Position numbers and translations under genes: made by a program | Part shown: positions 47,966 to 60,503 of the stretch, in pieces | Layout: the number at the start of each line of letters is the position of its first letter | Position numbering within the stretch: the stretch's first letter is position 1 | NCBI GenBank assembly: GCA_035236585.1 | Contig: CP141132.1 | Location: 48,611,880-48,675,879, forward strand | Direction of reading: 5' to 3' | DNA: 64,000 bases | DNA from: Warburgia ugandensis | Lineage: Eukaryota; Streptophyta; Magnoliopsida; Canellales; Canellaceae | The notes under the pieces: generated by a model | Told to the model about the DNA's origin: nothing | Seen by the model: only the letters and a program-made list of their open reading frames with translations | Database searches by the model: none

Positions 47966-48900
47966 AGGTTTTGGCACTAGTGTCTGAGAGGTGATTGTGT
48001 GGCTAAAGCACTATTGGATTAGATTTAGGACAACTAGATTAGTTTATCTTACTTTTGAGTGGAATTGTGGTAGTGTCAACCTATATTTAATTTTAAATCA
48101 CAAATTCAATTAAAGGGTTGCAATAAGACAAGTTAAGGGTAAACTTGTGTTGCTTGAAAGTGGAAGAGATTTGTAAATGGTTTATCCTTGTATGAAAAGA
48201 TTTAATTCTAGGATGCCACTATAAGTGTGACTAAATCTTTTATTTTTTCTAGACTTAGGATTTTCACCCTAAAAGTAATTTTGTATAATTGTTTGGTAGT
48301 ATAATCTTATATAGATCACATTCATCTTTAATTTTTTGCATTTTTTTTATGGTGTTGCATTAGAAGCATGTACTTAACAAATGATAGCATAAGCTCAGCT
48401 ATAACGAACAAGAGGTGGGCTATCAAGGTTGTAGTGTCTTGCATATTGAGGTTCATACCCTTTGTGTAAGTATCATATGGGTAGTTGCTGATATATATGG
48501 AAATATTACATACATACCTCATCTAGGTTATAGTGCCTTATCCATTGAGGCTCAAACCCTTTGTGTAAGTAGCGTATAGGTAGTTGCTAATATATATATA
48601 GAAATATTATATACATATCTCTAAATTTAGAAGGTTTTAGCCCTAGAAATCCCTTAATTATCAATAATTATTACTAATGCTACTATTTTACAAGTCCATG
48701 GTAGAAATGAAAATTGTAAAAAATTACCATTTTTTACTCCTAAAAGAGAAATTATACTTTCCAAGTTACATCAAGGGTCACACATTCTAAAAATGAAGTC
48801 CTGGAGCTTCAGAATAATAATTGGGTGTCATTATCAAAGTTAGTGTAGTTAGAAACCCTATGCACAATCCCTATTCAAATGATGGTTAAAAGGAGGTAAA
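47966..48900 (+). mobile_element. Athila-like primer site and leader (remnant)
   Basis: TTTTGGCACTAGTGTCTGAG (47970-47989) resembles the Athila/Tat primer site TTTTGGCGCCGTTGCCGGGG with substitutions, and follows an LTR-like end. The next 900 bp are AT-rich leader without a believable frame. They hold a 99-bp tandem repeat (48422-48621). Confidence 0.45.
48422..48621. repeat. Two tandem copies of a 99-bp unit
   Basis: 48422-48520 and 48521-48621 share phrases in the same order: AGGTT.TAGTG, CATTGAGG or TATTGAGG, CCCTTTGTGTAAGTA, GGTAGTTGCT and GAAATATTA. Divergence between the copies is moderate. They lie in an Athila-like leader. Confidence 0.8.
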
Positions 48901-50433
48901 TTTCCTTTCTAGGCACACTTGCACACACTTCACCAACTTAGCAAGCTTATGAGAAAAGTTGAATTCATATATAATGGGCATATACAATGAAAACTTCTAA
49001 AAAGTAAAAAAAGACTAGGATCCGCATGAATACATTTTGCATATTTTCTCTCTCCTATGCAACCAAAAGGAAGAAGATCAACCAATGATTGGATACCTTA
49101 TCCATGCAAGGGAGTGAAGCACAAGTGGTCTATGTGAAGCATATGAAGATCTATAAGCATTAAGGCCATTCAAGCTATGGTACTCAATCCAATGGTCGAG
49201 ACAAATTGAAGCTTGAGGAAGATTTATATGTCATAAAGGGATCCTATCCATTCAAGTAAGGATAAGCATGATCGAAGGGCTAGGAAGGGAGTATTAGAAA
49301 GATCAAAACCTTAGCCACCTTTTCTATGTTGAAAAGTCAATCCAAAACCCGAAGGAAAGGAAGATCTCAACCATCCATCTTCATCCAAATCTCATCACAT
49401 CTTTAAGGTTTATAAAAATACTTCATACACACCCATTTGAAAACCATGGCCCCACTCCTTAGGACTTTCTAAATTTGAATTCAATGGCCCTATATGGATT
49501 CTAGGGCCCCCCATTTGAACCATTCAACCCTCTTAACACCCATTTTAAAAACACATAAATAGAGGTGTCGTGAATGACTTAAAGAACTCTTAACTTTCCC
49601 TAGAGTTTAAGGATAAAGCAAGGAGAAATATAGTGAGAAAAATCACCCTCACCCAACCTCCCTTCAAGTTTCCATGTTCAAATTATTTAGAGTTAAAGGT
49701 GGGGGTCTCAACCTATTCCAATTCCCTTTCTTGCTTATTTTTCTTTTTCCCACCTTCTTCTACATGCATTCACTTAGGTTTTGCTAGTTAGGTCATGCAT
49801 AAGCATGCATTTTCCATGCTTCCTTAGATTACATGCATAGTCATGTTCAAGTTTTTCCCTTAGTTTTTTATGTTAATTTCTCATCTTTCCTTGCTTTGTA
49901 AAGCATGTATAGCATATTAAGTCCTTTCATCTTAAGTAGTATAGATTTATAATCATGTTTCCCTTTTGAGTAAGTTAGTTTTGAATGCATTTGGATCTTA
50001 GGTTCTACAGCCATTCCATCCAATTTTGATGGATATGTCTTTTCCTAGTTTACATGCATGGTGTATTTTGTAGTTTCTTTAAGTTGAATTCATTGAAGTT
50101 TCATTAGCAGATTTTGTTTCCTTAAGTGACCTCTCACTTGATAGATCATTTTTGTAGCATAGCTTTCCTTTTAGCTTCTTTAATTTCCATGTTTTAAGCA
50201 CTTTCCTAATTTGGAAGTTAGGTAGTTTCTAATTTAGATATGAGATCATTCCTTTTTAAATTTTAGTAACTTTCCAATTTACTTTCCATATATATAATGA
50301 TTAATTTGGGACCATTTTAGAAACTAAATGCATGTTAGATTCTTAGATTAGTACTTTCCTAGTTTTTTGAAACATGCACTTTGCTAATTTAGAAACTCAT
50401 GTTTGACTTAGTTTGACTTTCTAACTTGCTTTA
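48900..50433 (+). mobile_element. Athila-like LTR, plus orientation (remnant)
   Basis: It has U3-like sequence (48900-49540), a TATA-like ATAAATAG near 49555, a leader with AAGGAGAAATATAGTGAG, then AT-rich U5 with TTTAGGAAAGTT-type phrases (50170-50420) as in 1-760. It stops where the LTR at 50434 begins. No coding sequence. Confidence 0.4.
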
Positions 50434-52221
50434 TGTTGTTTACCGCAAGTGCACGGGCTATTATAGTGTAGTGTGTGCAAGTACGGGTTGATCCCATGGG
50501 GACTCGCTTTAAGAATTTGTAGTTTAAATAAAATTTAATTAGTTAAAAATTAAAAAAAAGTGATAGAAATAAATGGAAGTGCAATCTGATTTTAGATATA
50601 TTTAATCAAAGAAAACTACACTGGTCCAACATAAAATGAAAAAAAATTAACTAAAGAAATAAGAAAAATCTACTTCCCTACATTAATAATCATCAATTCA
50701 AATCTGATATCTTAAATCCCAATCAGCCTTCATCACCATCTTTTTGGTACTTTTGATTAATGATCCAATGGATAGATTAGGCAGATTCTCAAAATTTGCA
50801 AAGATTTGGTATAGATAAGGATTTTGGGTTTTAACAACTTAGATCTGATTTCTGAATCTCAGATTGAAGATCATGAATGATAAACAAGCTATAAGATGTC
50901 ATAAAAACAAGATCTAAAAGTTGATTGAAAATCGAATGTGAAACAGATGAGAAATTGAAGATATCCTATGATTAAAGCAGAACCATTGATTTGGTTAAAT
51001 AGGGATAGATAAAACATTTCCTGGATTAATCATGGAATAACATAGAGCATAGATAATGGAACAAAAAAAAAACAGAATGCAGATAAGAATAATAACAGGA
51101 CAAAAATATAATTGAATTTATTGTTCTATGGGCAAAACTGGAATTTTCCCTGAAAGTTCCTTCTTTTTCCTGTAAAATAGAAAAACTAATGGGGAGCAGA
51201 GGAAGATGACACTAGGGGGATTCCTAGCTGGTCTGTGCTGGAGAGGAATGAGGAGAACAGGGGCAGATGCAGTATTGGTGCTGGCAGTTGAACTCGGGTG
51301 AAGCAAAGGGAGCGTGGTTCATGCCTGGGGTTGTGCGGTGTTGACTTGGACAGAGGGAATCGGGTAGTGTAGTGGTGATCAAGTAGAAGACTGGTGAACA
51401 AAAGAGGTCTACTTTAGTTGTTGCATGATGGAGGAGGAGATGAAGGGAACTGCTAGAACCTAGTTTCCTATTGGAAACTGAGAAAGGGAAAAAACTGGGC
51501 AGTGGAGGGACTGACAAACGTCACTGGTCTATTCAACAAAGGAAAAGAGACTGAGAGAAGGGAAAAATGAGTCAGGGAGGAGAGGGATGAAGAACAGTTT
51601 TTTGGCTAGAAGACTAGTAGAATGATGACTAGTAGAGGGGTGACCTAGAGCTAACAATAGAGGGGACAGAGCATTTGTCAATGAAGAGGGATGATGGGTG
51701 ACAGATAGATGAGATGGTGGCTAAGAATAGTGACAAGGGAAGGGAACTGGACTCAATTTCCTATTAGGAATTGGGAAAGGAAAAAAGGGGCTGGGCATGT
51801 CGGGCTGGAGTGAAGAAGATGATGGGAAAATTGGAGCGATGGAATGGGTAGATAAGGATCGAAGTAGAGGTGAGTGCAGTGTTGGGCTGTGTAGGAATAA
51901 ATAAAGGAGGAAGCCAATAAAGGAGAAAGTGGTGTGTAGATAGAGAAGGTATTTGGGAAAGGGTAGGTGCATGAGATGGAATGGGGCTGGGAACAAATAA
52001 GCTGGTTTGGTGTGGAAAAAAGAAAAAAAAAAACTACAAGTGGGAGAAGGGCGTTATGGAAGAAGAGAACGATGATATGCTGAAAAAAAACAATGGCTGG
52101 TCAAAGGAAAATAGTGAAGAGAAAACTATCCCCTGGGCACCCATGGGTTCCCCTATTATATATCTTTCCCCCCTTCTAATTGCATTCTCCCCCACTTTCC
52201 TTATCCTTTCCTTAGACAATT
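50434..52221 (-). mobile_element. Athila/Tat-type LTR, second copy of the 3026-5124 type
   Basis: On the plus strand it starts TGTTGTTTACCGCAAG followed by TGCACGGGC; on the minus strand this is the U5 end, GTGCACTTGCGG followed by AACAACA. The order of features follows 3026-5124: end block, AT-rich U5, then a stretch beginning ATTGAATTTATTGTTCT (like 3715-3730), and purine-rich sequence. Solo LTR B interrupts it on the right at 52222. Frames at 51118-51996 are LTR background. Confidence 0.55.
52217..52221. repeat. Target site duplication of B (left)
   Basis: CAATT precedes TGTTTTTG; the identical copy is at 55842-55846. Confidence 0.8.
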
Positions 52222-52614
52222 TGTTTTTGTAACATGTCTTGTAATGTATTTTGAAAGGCAGGGCCCTTAAGAGTGTAAAATTTTTTCGCAAAACAAAGCA
52301 GCGGAAATTCTCTTCTTTAGAACTTATTTTGAAAACCCAAGTCACCACTTCATACATAACATAAGTACAATTTGTGTACAAAATAAAATTCCATTAAAGG
52401 AATATACTTTTATTAAATTCCAGGATCTATCCAATGGTTCACAGTACAGCCAAACTATTACAGTACTTGTCCAAATTACATAATCCAAAACTCAAGCTCA
52501 CCATACAATAAAACTCTCAACAAAGAAAAATACATGTCTTCAAGGGTATACCTTGAAGATTATTCTCTTCAAGTCTTCTATCATCTTCAGCTCCTAACTC
52601 TCCTTCCCTGTATT

Positions 52615-52643
52615 CGAGATATTGCAACAAGTACAATATCTTA
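52615..52643. repeat. Hairpin near the 3' end of LTR B
   Basis: CGAGATATTG and CAATATCTTA pair over most of their length, about 400 bp from the LTR's 3' end (minus orientation). It corresponds to 12530-12558 in A. Confidence 0.6.
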
Positions 52644-54429
52644 GCAAGCAATGCTTGGTAGGGGATTCAAGAAACATAATAATTGAGAAGGTAATTCCAA
52701 TACTTCATAATCTCATTATCCCTCAAACATACTCTTTACTTTGTAAGTTATGCATATCTGTATACATATATACCCTTCATGCGTAAACCAGTTAAATTTG
52801 TGAAAGTAGTCAAATATCATTCCCAACTAAGCTGATCAATTCTCTGCATTTTGAGAATTTAGTATTACAGCTAATCTTATAATGAGAATTTTCCTTCTTG
52901 GGAAATATTGGTAATATACAATTACCTAGCATTTCATTATGCTACAACATGAGGCATTTCACTATGCCTATTCTCATATGCATCATAGTGCAAAATAATC
53001 AAAAAGGTTGTTATGTTGCAGTCTGATCCATACTAGCGAGCTCGGATAACTGCCCTATTCACCACTGATACCACGGTGGAAAATATTATGTCATTGCCCA
53101 TATGGGGGGGCAAGACTTTCATAGTGGTGGCCTTCCCACAATTGCCACCACCTGACTTTTAGCCTCTCTTTGGGCAAGGTATCATCATATCATCAAATTT
53201 CAAGGAGCGGGTGGCCAAACCCTCATAACTCCTCTAGGAATAGCATTCCCCTAGGCTTATGCCTATTAAAACAAACTCATAAGCCTCTAAGCTTGTATGT
53301 AAAATAGATTTTGTATATATCAGACCATATGTCTGTTTACTTAGGGCTGAAATATTTTCTAGTTCCCTATTCAATTATAGTTTAGTCCTTAACCATCTTA
53401 TATGTGTTTGGTTGGATCATAACGTAGGGGAAGAGTGAGGCTCTATTAGACAACCCCCTTAACCACAATGTTCAACCTTCACTAGAGTGACCTTAGCTCA
53501 ACCTTTCATAAGGTTCCTATAAGCATGTTGACCCTAAGTACTCTTTCTAATTGATTTTAATTAAATCCATAAACATTTACAATGTCATTCATGGGGTTTA
53601 TTATTCTCCTAGTTTGGGCCAAGGATTTGATAATCCTTATATTGTCTTGCTAACTATAGTCCTTACTAATTAAGACCAAAGTACTCCATTCTTATTTGTG
53701 TCATGAAACTCTACTTTCTCATTAAAATATATTTTTGATGTTTTATGCTCTTTATCTCATAACAAGTAAATCTACTAATAACATTTTACCATAAATGAAT
53801 TCTAAATACAAAGCATACAATTACATAATTTAACACTTAATGATAATGAGACAAGGTACTTAAAATTACTCTAACATGATTTCCAACTAATATACCTTAA
53901 TAACTCAATTTAAACTAACATGGACTTAAGGTGTAATCTCATACTATAGTATAAACTTATATGAAATTCTAGCATGGTCCTAAGTTAGAATGGCATGAAA
54001 TCATACTAAAGTGCCCCTAAGATAATTAAATCTAGCACCTTATGATAACAATGGAATCACATATCATGCTAAAGTCTAAATGTTATACTAGCATGCTTTA
54101 TATCATAATCATATTTAAAATGCTATTATATAAAATGAAACTAATTACATTAACATTTTTAGAAACTTTTACTTATGATCCAACCATTAGATCTTAGATC
54201 CTTTCCTTTGATTAAGGGTATTAGTTATATTTAGGGGATTTTCTTTATTAAGGTCCAAAGATCATATTGAGCCATTTTTGTCATAATCCATCCATGATTT
54301 CCTTGGAGATCTAGGTAATTGGAAACTTGTTTCTTTAATACAAATTTTTTTACTAAATATTATGTCTATTTTATCATTTCATCAGAAAATAGAGGTTTTA
54401 AGCTTTCCATAGCTTCTTTCCGATCTCAA

Positions 54430-54610
54430 TTTGGAGTTCAGATGACTCCAGAATGTGCTCTGGAAGTTCACAGTCCTTCCTAGGGCCTAGATTTGATCTA
54501 GGCCCATGGAACGGACGGCCCAAATTAGTTGGGCGGAACAAGTCGGTGTGTTGGGCGCGTCCATGGATGCATGCGGAACGTCGTTCGTCCGATCGGGAGA
54601 TCGGACAGTC
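54430..54610. other. GC-rich stretch inside LTR B
   Basis: Locally GC- and CpG-rich sequence (GGAACGGACGGCCC, GCGGAACGTCGTTCGTCCG) in the same relative place as 9290-9500 in A and 62220-62400 in C. Confidence 0.55.
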
Positions 54611-55244
54611 TGTTTGGACCGTCCAATCAATCCCTTCTCAATTGAGGGACTAAACCTTCTTAGATCATTGTGAAAATTATACCTTAGGGGTTTTGGAGCC
54701 TTATGGATCAATTGGTGTAGTTAGATTTTTCATCTGAGCACTTCATCATCCTGATTAAGGGTTCTGGTGTTTACTTTATTTTTACATTTTTATTACCAAA
54801 ATAAATTACAGTAAACTAAAAATTACATAAACCAATAGTAAACATCTATATAAAGTATTTCCACCTACTTCATCGGAGAAAAAACCTTGGTGATATGCCC
54901 AATTTAAAAAGAATACCTTGTTGATGAAGATATGGCCTAAGATCCACCTTTCTTGCAAAGTATCATTGTTTGAACCGTTGGATCTTGAAATTGATTTGGG
55001 GGTTTTGTAGCTAAGATATGGTGGGAAGTTTTGGATGGTGGAATTGATGAAATTAGATCTAGAACAGAGTGCCTAATTGATTTTAGGTCTCTTGTTCCAA
55101 TCTAAAAAGAAAAAGAAATTGCAAAGAGAGATATCTCTTGGAAATTTTGGGTTTTGGGGGAGGGATCTAGGTGTAATTTTTCAGGGAGAGTTAAGAAAAT
55201 TTCATGGGAATTTTATGAGCATTTTTGGAGGGTTTTTGGGGTTG

Positions 55245-55252
55245 TATTTATA
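55245..55252 (-). promoter_or_regulatory. TATA box of LTR B
   Basis: TATAAATA on the minus strand, about 590 bp into the LTR, followed by ACAACCCCAAAAA as in A. Confidence 0.6.
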
Positions 55253-55841
55253 GGCATTTTGATCCTTTTTTCATGATTATAATATTTAATTTTTTATTAT
55301 TAAATGGCATGAAAGTCTCCCATGCTCCATTATTTCTTCCCCATGCTCCATTTTTCTTCCCCAAGACTAGTTGGTGTTTGTTGACCCATGACTTCACGTG
55401 GGCTGCTCATAAGATTCTTTTTTGGGTCCCTTGTGGGCCCCACGTGGTGTAAAAAGACTGTTTTGCCATTTATGTATAAAATTTTGGGTTTTATTTCCAT
55501 GATCTCGGATTTGAGTGTACCTAGTGGCGTTGGATTCATATGTCTCAATACATTCTAAATTTTGATGTCTCATATTTTGATTTTTAGGTAAAATTACTAT
55601 TTTACCCTTTTGTCCAAGAAATGAAGAAACTTAAGGATTTTTCATCTGAATTCAGAATTTGTCGTGCTTACAATCATTTTGGAGGGTTTGCTAAGTTTAA
55701 TTTCAATTTTACATGTCTTATTATTTGATTATACTTTTATAAAAAGTATATTCTAAATAACCCTAGCATTTTAGCCTGAAATATCTGAAACTCAAACTTT
55801 ATTGATTTTCTCAATCAATTACAAAAATTGGGGTTATTACA

Positions 55842-56031
55842 CAATTGGTCCCATGTATGTATGGCACCTACCTCCAATGAATTAAACTATGACTTGGCTT
55901 TGTGCTTAAGTGAGAATGGGAATAGCCTAAGCCTAATAGAATCATCCAAAAAAATTTGGAACCTAAAGTGTCACGAATATCAAGGAACTCCTTGATATGT
56001 AAGTACGTGGCTTCTCAGTCTTGACCATAAA
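55842..56031 (-). pseudogene. Athila/Tat-type gag fragment between LTRs B and C
   Basis: This short minus-strand piece lies between the two LTR insertions. Its sense phrases resemble the capsid part of Athila/Tat gag (CGTGACACTTTAGGTTCC, AGGCTTAGGCTATTCCC, and a tryptophan-aspartate near the end). The stretch at 63456-63597 is the neighbouring part of the same fossil, separated by C. It is broken, and the extent of the original gene is unknown. Confidence 0.55.
56027..56031. repeat. Target site duplication of C (left)
   Basis: ATAAA precedes TGTGACAACC; the identical copy is at 63456-63460. Confidence 0.8.
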
Positions 56032-56456
56032 TGTGACAACCTGGGTTTTTGTAACACATTTTGTAATACATTTTTCAAAGGCAGGGCCCTCAATAGTAAA
56101 AAAAATTTTGCAAAATAAAGCAATGAAAATTCTTTTCTTTAAAACTTGTTTGAAAACCCAAGTCATCACTTCATACATAACATAAGTAGAATTTTTGCGC
56201 AAGATAAAATTCCACTAAAGGAATATACTTTTATTAAATCCTTGAATCCATCTAGTGGTTCATAGTACAGCTCGGTATCAATACAATACTTGTCCAAATT
56301 ACATAATCCAAACTTCAAACCTCACCATACATAAAAAACACTCAATACAATATAATACTCTCAAATAAAATATATGTCTTCAAGGGTTATACCCTAATTG
56401 ATTATTCTTTCAAGTCTTCTTAGGTCTTAAGCTCCTAATTCTCCTTCTCTGTATCT

Positions 56457-56494
56457 GAGATATTGTAAACATTGAAACATTTACAATATCTTAG
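56457..56494. repeat. Hairpin near the 3' end of LTR C
   Basis: AGATATTGTAAA and TTTACAATATCT form a perfect 12-bp stem around CATTGAAACA. It is the longest of the six hairpin types and lies about 430 bp from the LTR's 3' end. Confidence 0.8.
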
Positions 56495-57269
56495 CAAGCT
56501 ATACTTGGTAAGGGATTTCAAGAAGCATAAAACTTTGACAGTATATTCATAATACTTCATAATCCCATTATTCATACTCATGGAGAAATATCTTTACTTT
56601 GTCATATATGTACATCCTTACACATACATATGGTATACTGTGTATAGATATATGCATACAGTCAAAACCATGAAAAATAGTTAATACCTCAAAACATAAT
56701 CATATCCAGCTTATGCTATGTTGATAAATATCCAAACTCTGTTGGAAATACTCATCAGTAATCCATGATTACTTGGCATCTCATCATGCCACATCATAAG
56801 GCATATCACTATGCCATGCATCATAATGCAAAAATACTCAAAGGACTATTATGCATGTAGTCAGAATCGTACCAGCATGCCCAAATAACTGCTCAATAAT
56901 CCACCTATATCACCCTAGGTGGAAATCATAATATCCATGTCCATATGGGGAGTCCCATGGCTGTCATAGTGGGGACCTTCCCATAATTGCCCCACCCAAC
57001 TTTTAGCCTCATTTAGGCTTAGTATACATATAATAACAAGTTTTGGAGAGCGGGTGGCCAAACCCTACTAACTCTCCTAGCATAGCATCCCCAGACCTAT
57101 GCATGTTTAAAGCAAAACCACAAGCCTCCATGCTTGTATGTTAAATAATTCTCATACATATCAGATGATCTGTCTGTTTACTTAGGGCTGGAATACTTTT
57201 TAGTTTCCTATTCAATTAAGGTTTTCCTCATTTCCAACATCACCATTTCACATGTGTTTTGGTTAGATC

Positions 57270-57350
57270 ATAAGGGTTTTCAATTGGTTTAATACAAGTA
57301 TTAACATTACACTTGTCAACATAAGGTCATGGGTTCAATCATGTACATCC
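57270..57350 (+). repeat. tRNA-like segment antisense to LTR C
   Basis: On the plus strand ATTGGTTTAATACAAG (A-box-like) is followed by AGGTCATGGGTTCAATC (B-box-like, GGGTTCAATC at 57331-57340) with a tRNA-like spacing of about 40 nt. LTR A has the same segment, inverted, at about 11660-11755. B lacks it. It may be an old tRNA-derived SINE piece carried by the LTR family. Confidence 0.35.
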
Positions 57351-58186
57351 TATGTAAATGCATTCATCAAATCCTCCTACCTTCAAGTAGTGATCCATCT
57401 CTCTAGATCTTCTAGGATCCTAACTGATGTATGTAATATGTACACCCATACATACTGTCAATATATATAAAATCTGAATAATCTTATTGATCACTAGATT
57501 TGATGGTTAGAATGATCCTTAAATCTTTTAGATCTAAGTATTTTCTATCTCTAAGTCTTTGTGTCTCCATCTCCTTCATCTTGATCTTTCATAGATCCTT
57601 TAATCAACAATCTATACTTGTTGATAAAGATCAAGAGCTTAGATCTTCTATCGTCTAGTTTTTCTTTGATCCAAGTTCAGTTATTTGATCGTCCCTAAAG
57701 AGGATGACCCTAGCTCTCTTCCTTGAATCATCTTTGATCAAGGGTTTGAAGTATCTCATCTAATGATCTAAATTTGATCTATACTATACATACTAGTAAA
57801 CATGCATACTAAGTACAATACAATGTTTTTATTCTTATTGTTCTTGATCATTCAAGATCTAATGGATAGTGTTTGAGCATCCTTATCTTACTTACAGTTT
57901 TTATTAGGGTTAGTTAATTTACCAATCTTTTATGCTCTTATTATCGTTATTCAACCAGTTAATGTTTTACTGGTTGAAGATAACTTATTTCAGCCTAAGT
58001 CTAGACTGCTCCTCTTATTTCCAATTGGCTAAGGATTACTAACTGAATGGGTGAATGCAAAGTGGTTAGTTCAATCCTCATGTAAGGAGGTGTTTAGACC
58101 TCACAAACATCAACGGATGGTAGGGGAAGAGTAAGGCTCTATTAGAAAACCCCCTTAACTACAATGTTCACCATTCACTAGAATGA

Positions 58187-58191
58187 CCTTA
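58187..58191. repeat. Target site duplication of D (left)
   Basis: CCTTA precedes TGTAATGACCCC; the identical copy is at 60967-60971. Confidence 0.88.
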
Positions 58192-58779
58192 TGTAATGAC
58201 CCCAATTTTTGTAATATTAAAAACCCATAAAAAGTTCCGTTTTAAAGATAAGGGAATTTTGGTCATTTCACTAGTTTCCTTGACTAAACCCAGGAATTTG
58301 GTCCTAAAAGTGGTTCTACTAGATGCGTCTCAGAAAAAGGAATCCAACGAGACCAAAATCACCCAAAACGGAGTTAAAATGAGCAAGTTATGGCCCTTTG
58401 AAGTTCAGGGGCAAAATTATAAATTTCACAAAAATGACTTAACCTGAAAAACACAGGTGCCCGTTTTGATACGGGCACCCCGTCGTCTTCAAGCTCCTAG
58501 AGGCTTCTGGAACGGCGGTGTTTCAAGGAGCAACCACCTCCATTCTGGAGGTTTCTCCACCACCATTCAAAGGTAGTTAGAACCCCTCCAAAACCCTCTT
58601 TAAAAGCCCTACAAATAGAGCTCTTGGGTGCCTCTAATGGCAGCCCAAAACCTTCGAGAAAACCCATCACGGAGCAGTGACCAAGAGGGGAAAACGTGGA
58701 GAGAAAACCACCCACGAAGCAGGTATGCTCAAAAACACCCCAAACCCATCTCACCCATAGTCCTAGGCTCAATTCCCCT

Positions 58780-59110
58780 AAGTTTTTGCATGGAAAACCC
58801 TGCAACACGGAGCCTGGGAGAGCCACGAAGGACCCTGGGACATCCCCAGGGCCGCACTGGTTCGACAGGGTCGAACCAGGGTGACCTGAGGACGACCCAG
58901 GTCTCTAACGGGCGGGATGATCCAATAGGAACGTCCCATGTCGACGCCGGTCGACGTCCGTTTGAAAAAAACCAAATGGGCGCGTCCAGGGACGCGCCCG
59001 CTAAAGGGACAGACGGACGGAGATTCGCTCGCATCTACAGATGCTCATGCTGAGGCGCGCACCGTAGACACGTAGTGCACTAACGCATGTCGAATTTTTG
59101 TTACTTAAGG
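58780..59110. other. GC- and CpG-rich stretch inside LTR D
   Basis: High CG content (for example ACGTCCCATGTCGACGCCGG) in the place equivalent to 23400-24100 of E, but the two do not align well here although their flanks do. Confidence 0.6.
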
Positions 59111-60503
59111 AAGCAGGGAGCACGTCGTAGACGCGCAGCGCCCTAGCATTCTGTTTTTTTGTCTTTAAATACTCTATGTACATACAACACTAAAACACTT
59201 ATAACTTGAGATCTAGAGCTCCTATTGAGGTGCCGCAAAAGGCGTTGTGTCCGTATCAACGACGCGGACACATCCAAAATATAAAATCCCTAATCAAGGC
59301 CCAATCAAAGTAGGACATGACCCTTAGAAGAGGATGGTGGCGCGTGGCCACTAGAACTTTGGAAAACTAAGGATACCAAGGCCCAAGTAGGACCTTAGGA
59401 CACCCATAGGCATAGGGATGGACCCCTAATGCCTAAGTAATAAGACCCAACTGCTCTAAACCCATCAAAGATAGGTTAAACTAACCTTGAGTCCCTAAAC
59501 CACGTTCAAGAGCATACGAGGACAAAGGGGTTAACGCGACCTAGTCAGGTAGGTGCTCTATCACTATTAGATTCTTTTAAAAGAACTATTGTTATTTGAG
59601 AACATATGTTTTAGATATATGACTTGATTTGCATGTGATTTGCATGAATTAATTCAGCATGCATGTTAAATGCTTTGTACATAGCCATGTTTTGAAAGGA
59701 CTGCATATACATTATGCACATATATGTGTTGCAAACAAGTGCATGCATTGCATGATTTAAGTACTTGCAAAGATTGCTTGTCCTTGAGGGTTGCCAAAAG
59801 ACGCTGGAGTGCCGAGGGCCAGGCAGTTGTGAGGGACCCAAAAGTGGACAAGTTTTAACAAAAGGTTTTGACTTATCTTATGTGATTTGGGCAAGTAAGC
59901 CCGTGGGTGCTATGCCGAGGGGTCTGGGTTGGCCACCCGGCCTCTACCACTAATAGGTGGATGGGTACCATGCCCAAAAAGAGGCAAGTCCCTACGTCGA
60001 CTGCATGTGGTATAGGGGGCTACCACTGGTGTGACGGCATTGGGTCGACGTGTCATATGCCCCGTGGAGGCTATGACCGAGTGTCCTCAGGTACCCGGGG
60101 ACCACACGGCGAGGAGGTCGTGGGCATAGTGGACCCTATGGTTTGATGAGTTATGTGCATTTCATATAGCATGATATGAGGTTGGTCGACCATACCATAC
60201 TAGAGGTCCATGAGTTGGACTCCATGAAGCATCTATTGCATATCATGATGTCATCATATATATATGATACTTTTAGTTTTGGATTATGTGATCTTTTAAG
60301 TCATGAGAATTTCAGTTGATTATGGATTCTTCTACTGATATTGAACTCGAGTATTCAAACATACGCATATTTTGAATTTCAGTTGATTATGGATTCTTAT
60401 ACTGATATTGAACTTGAGTATTCATACATACGCATGTTTGGAATGAGCATATGATTTTTAAACTTCTCATGCATTTATAAAACTAGTAGTGATAGGCTCC
60501 TAC

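Larger units (their letters stand above)
52222..55841 (-). mobile_element. Solo LTR B (family ABC), minus orientation
   Basis: On the minus strand it starts TGTAATAACCCC at 55841, as A does, and ends GTTACAAAAACA at 52222. A perfect CAATT duplication flanks it. Its 3.6 kb matches A and C closely in order (TATA box, GC-rich part, the TAACTGCCCTATTC stretch around 53050 and the hairpin). It has no coding region, primer site or second LTR. Frames at 54453-54711 and 55225-55548 are LTR background. Confidence 0.82.

Noticed and set aside
57270-57350. Functional tRNA gene
   Set aside because: A- and B-box-like strings are present, but no full cloverleaf with acceptor stem could be drawn, and the copy in LTR A is diverged.
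58628-59053. 141-residue frame (and 101 residues on the other strand) as a gene
   Set aside because: It sits in the GC-rich stretch of LTR D, with an overlapping antisense frame and no recognisable domain or equivalent in E.
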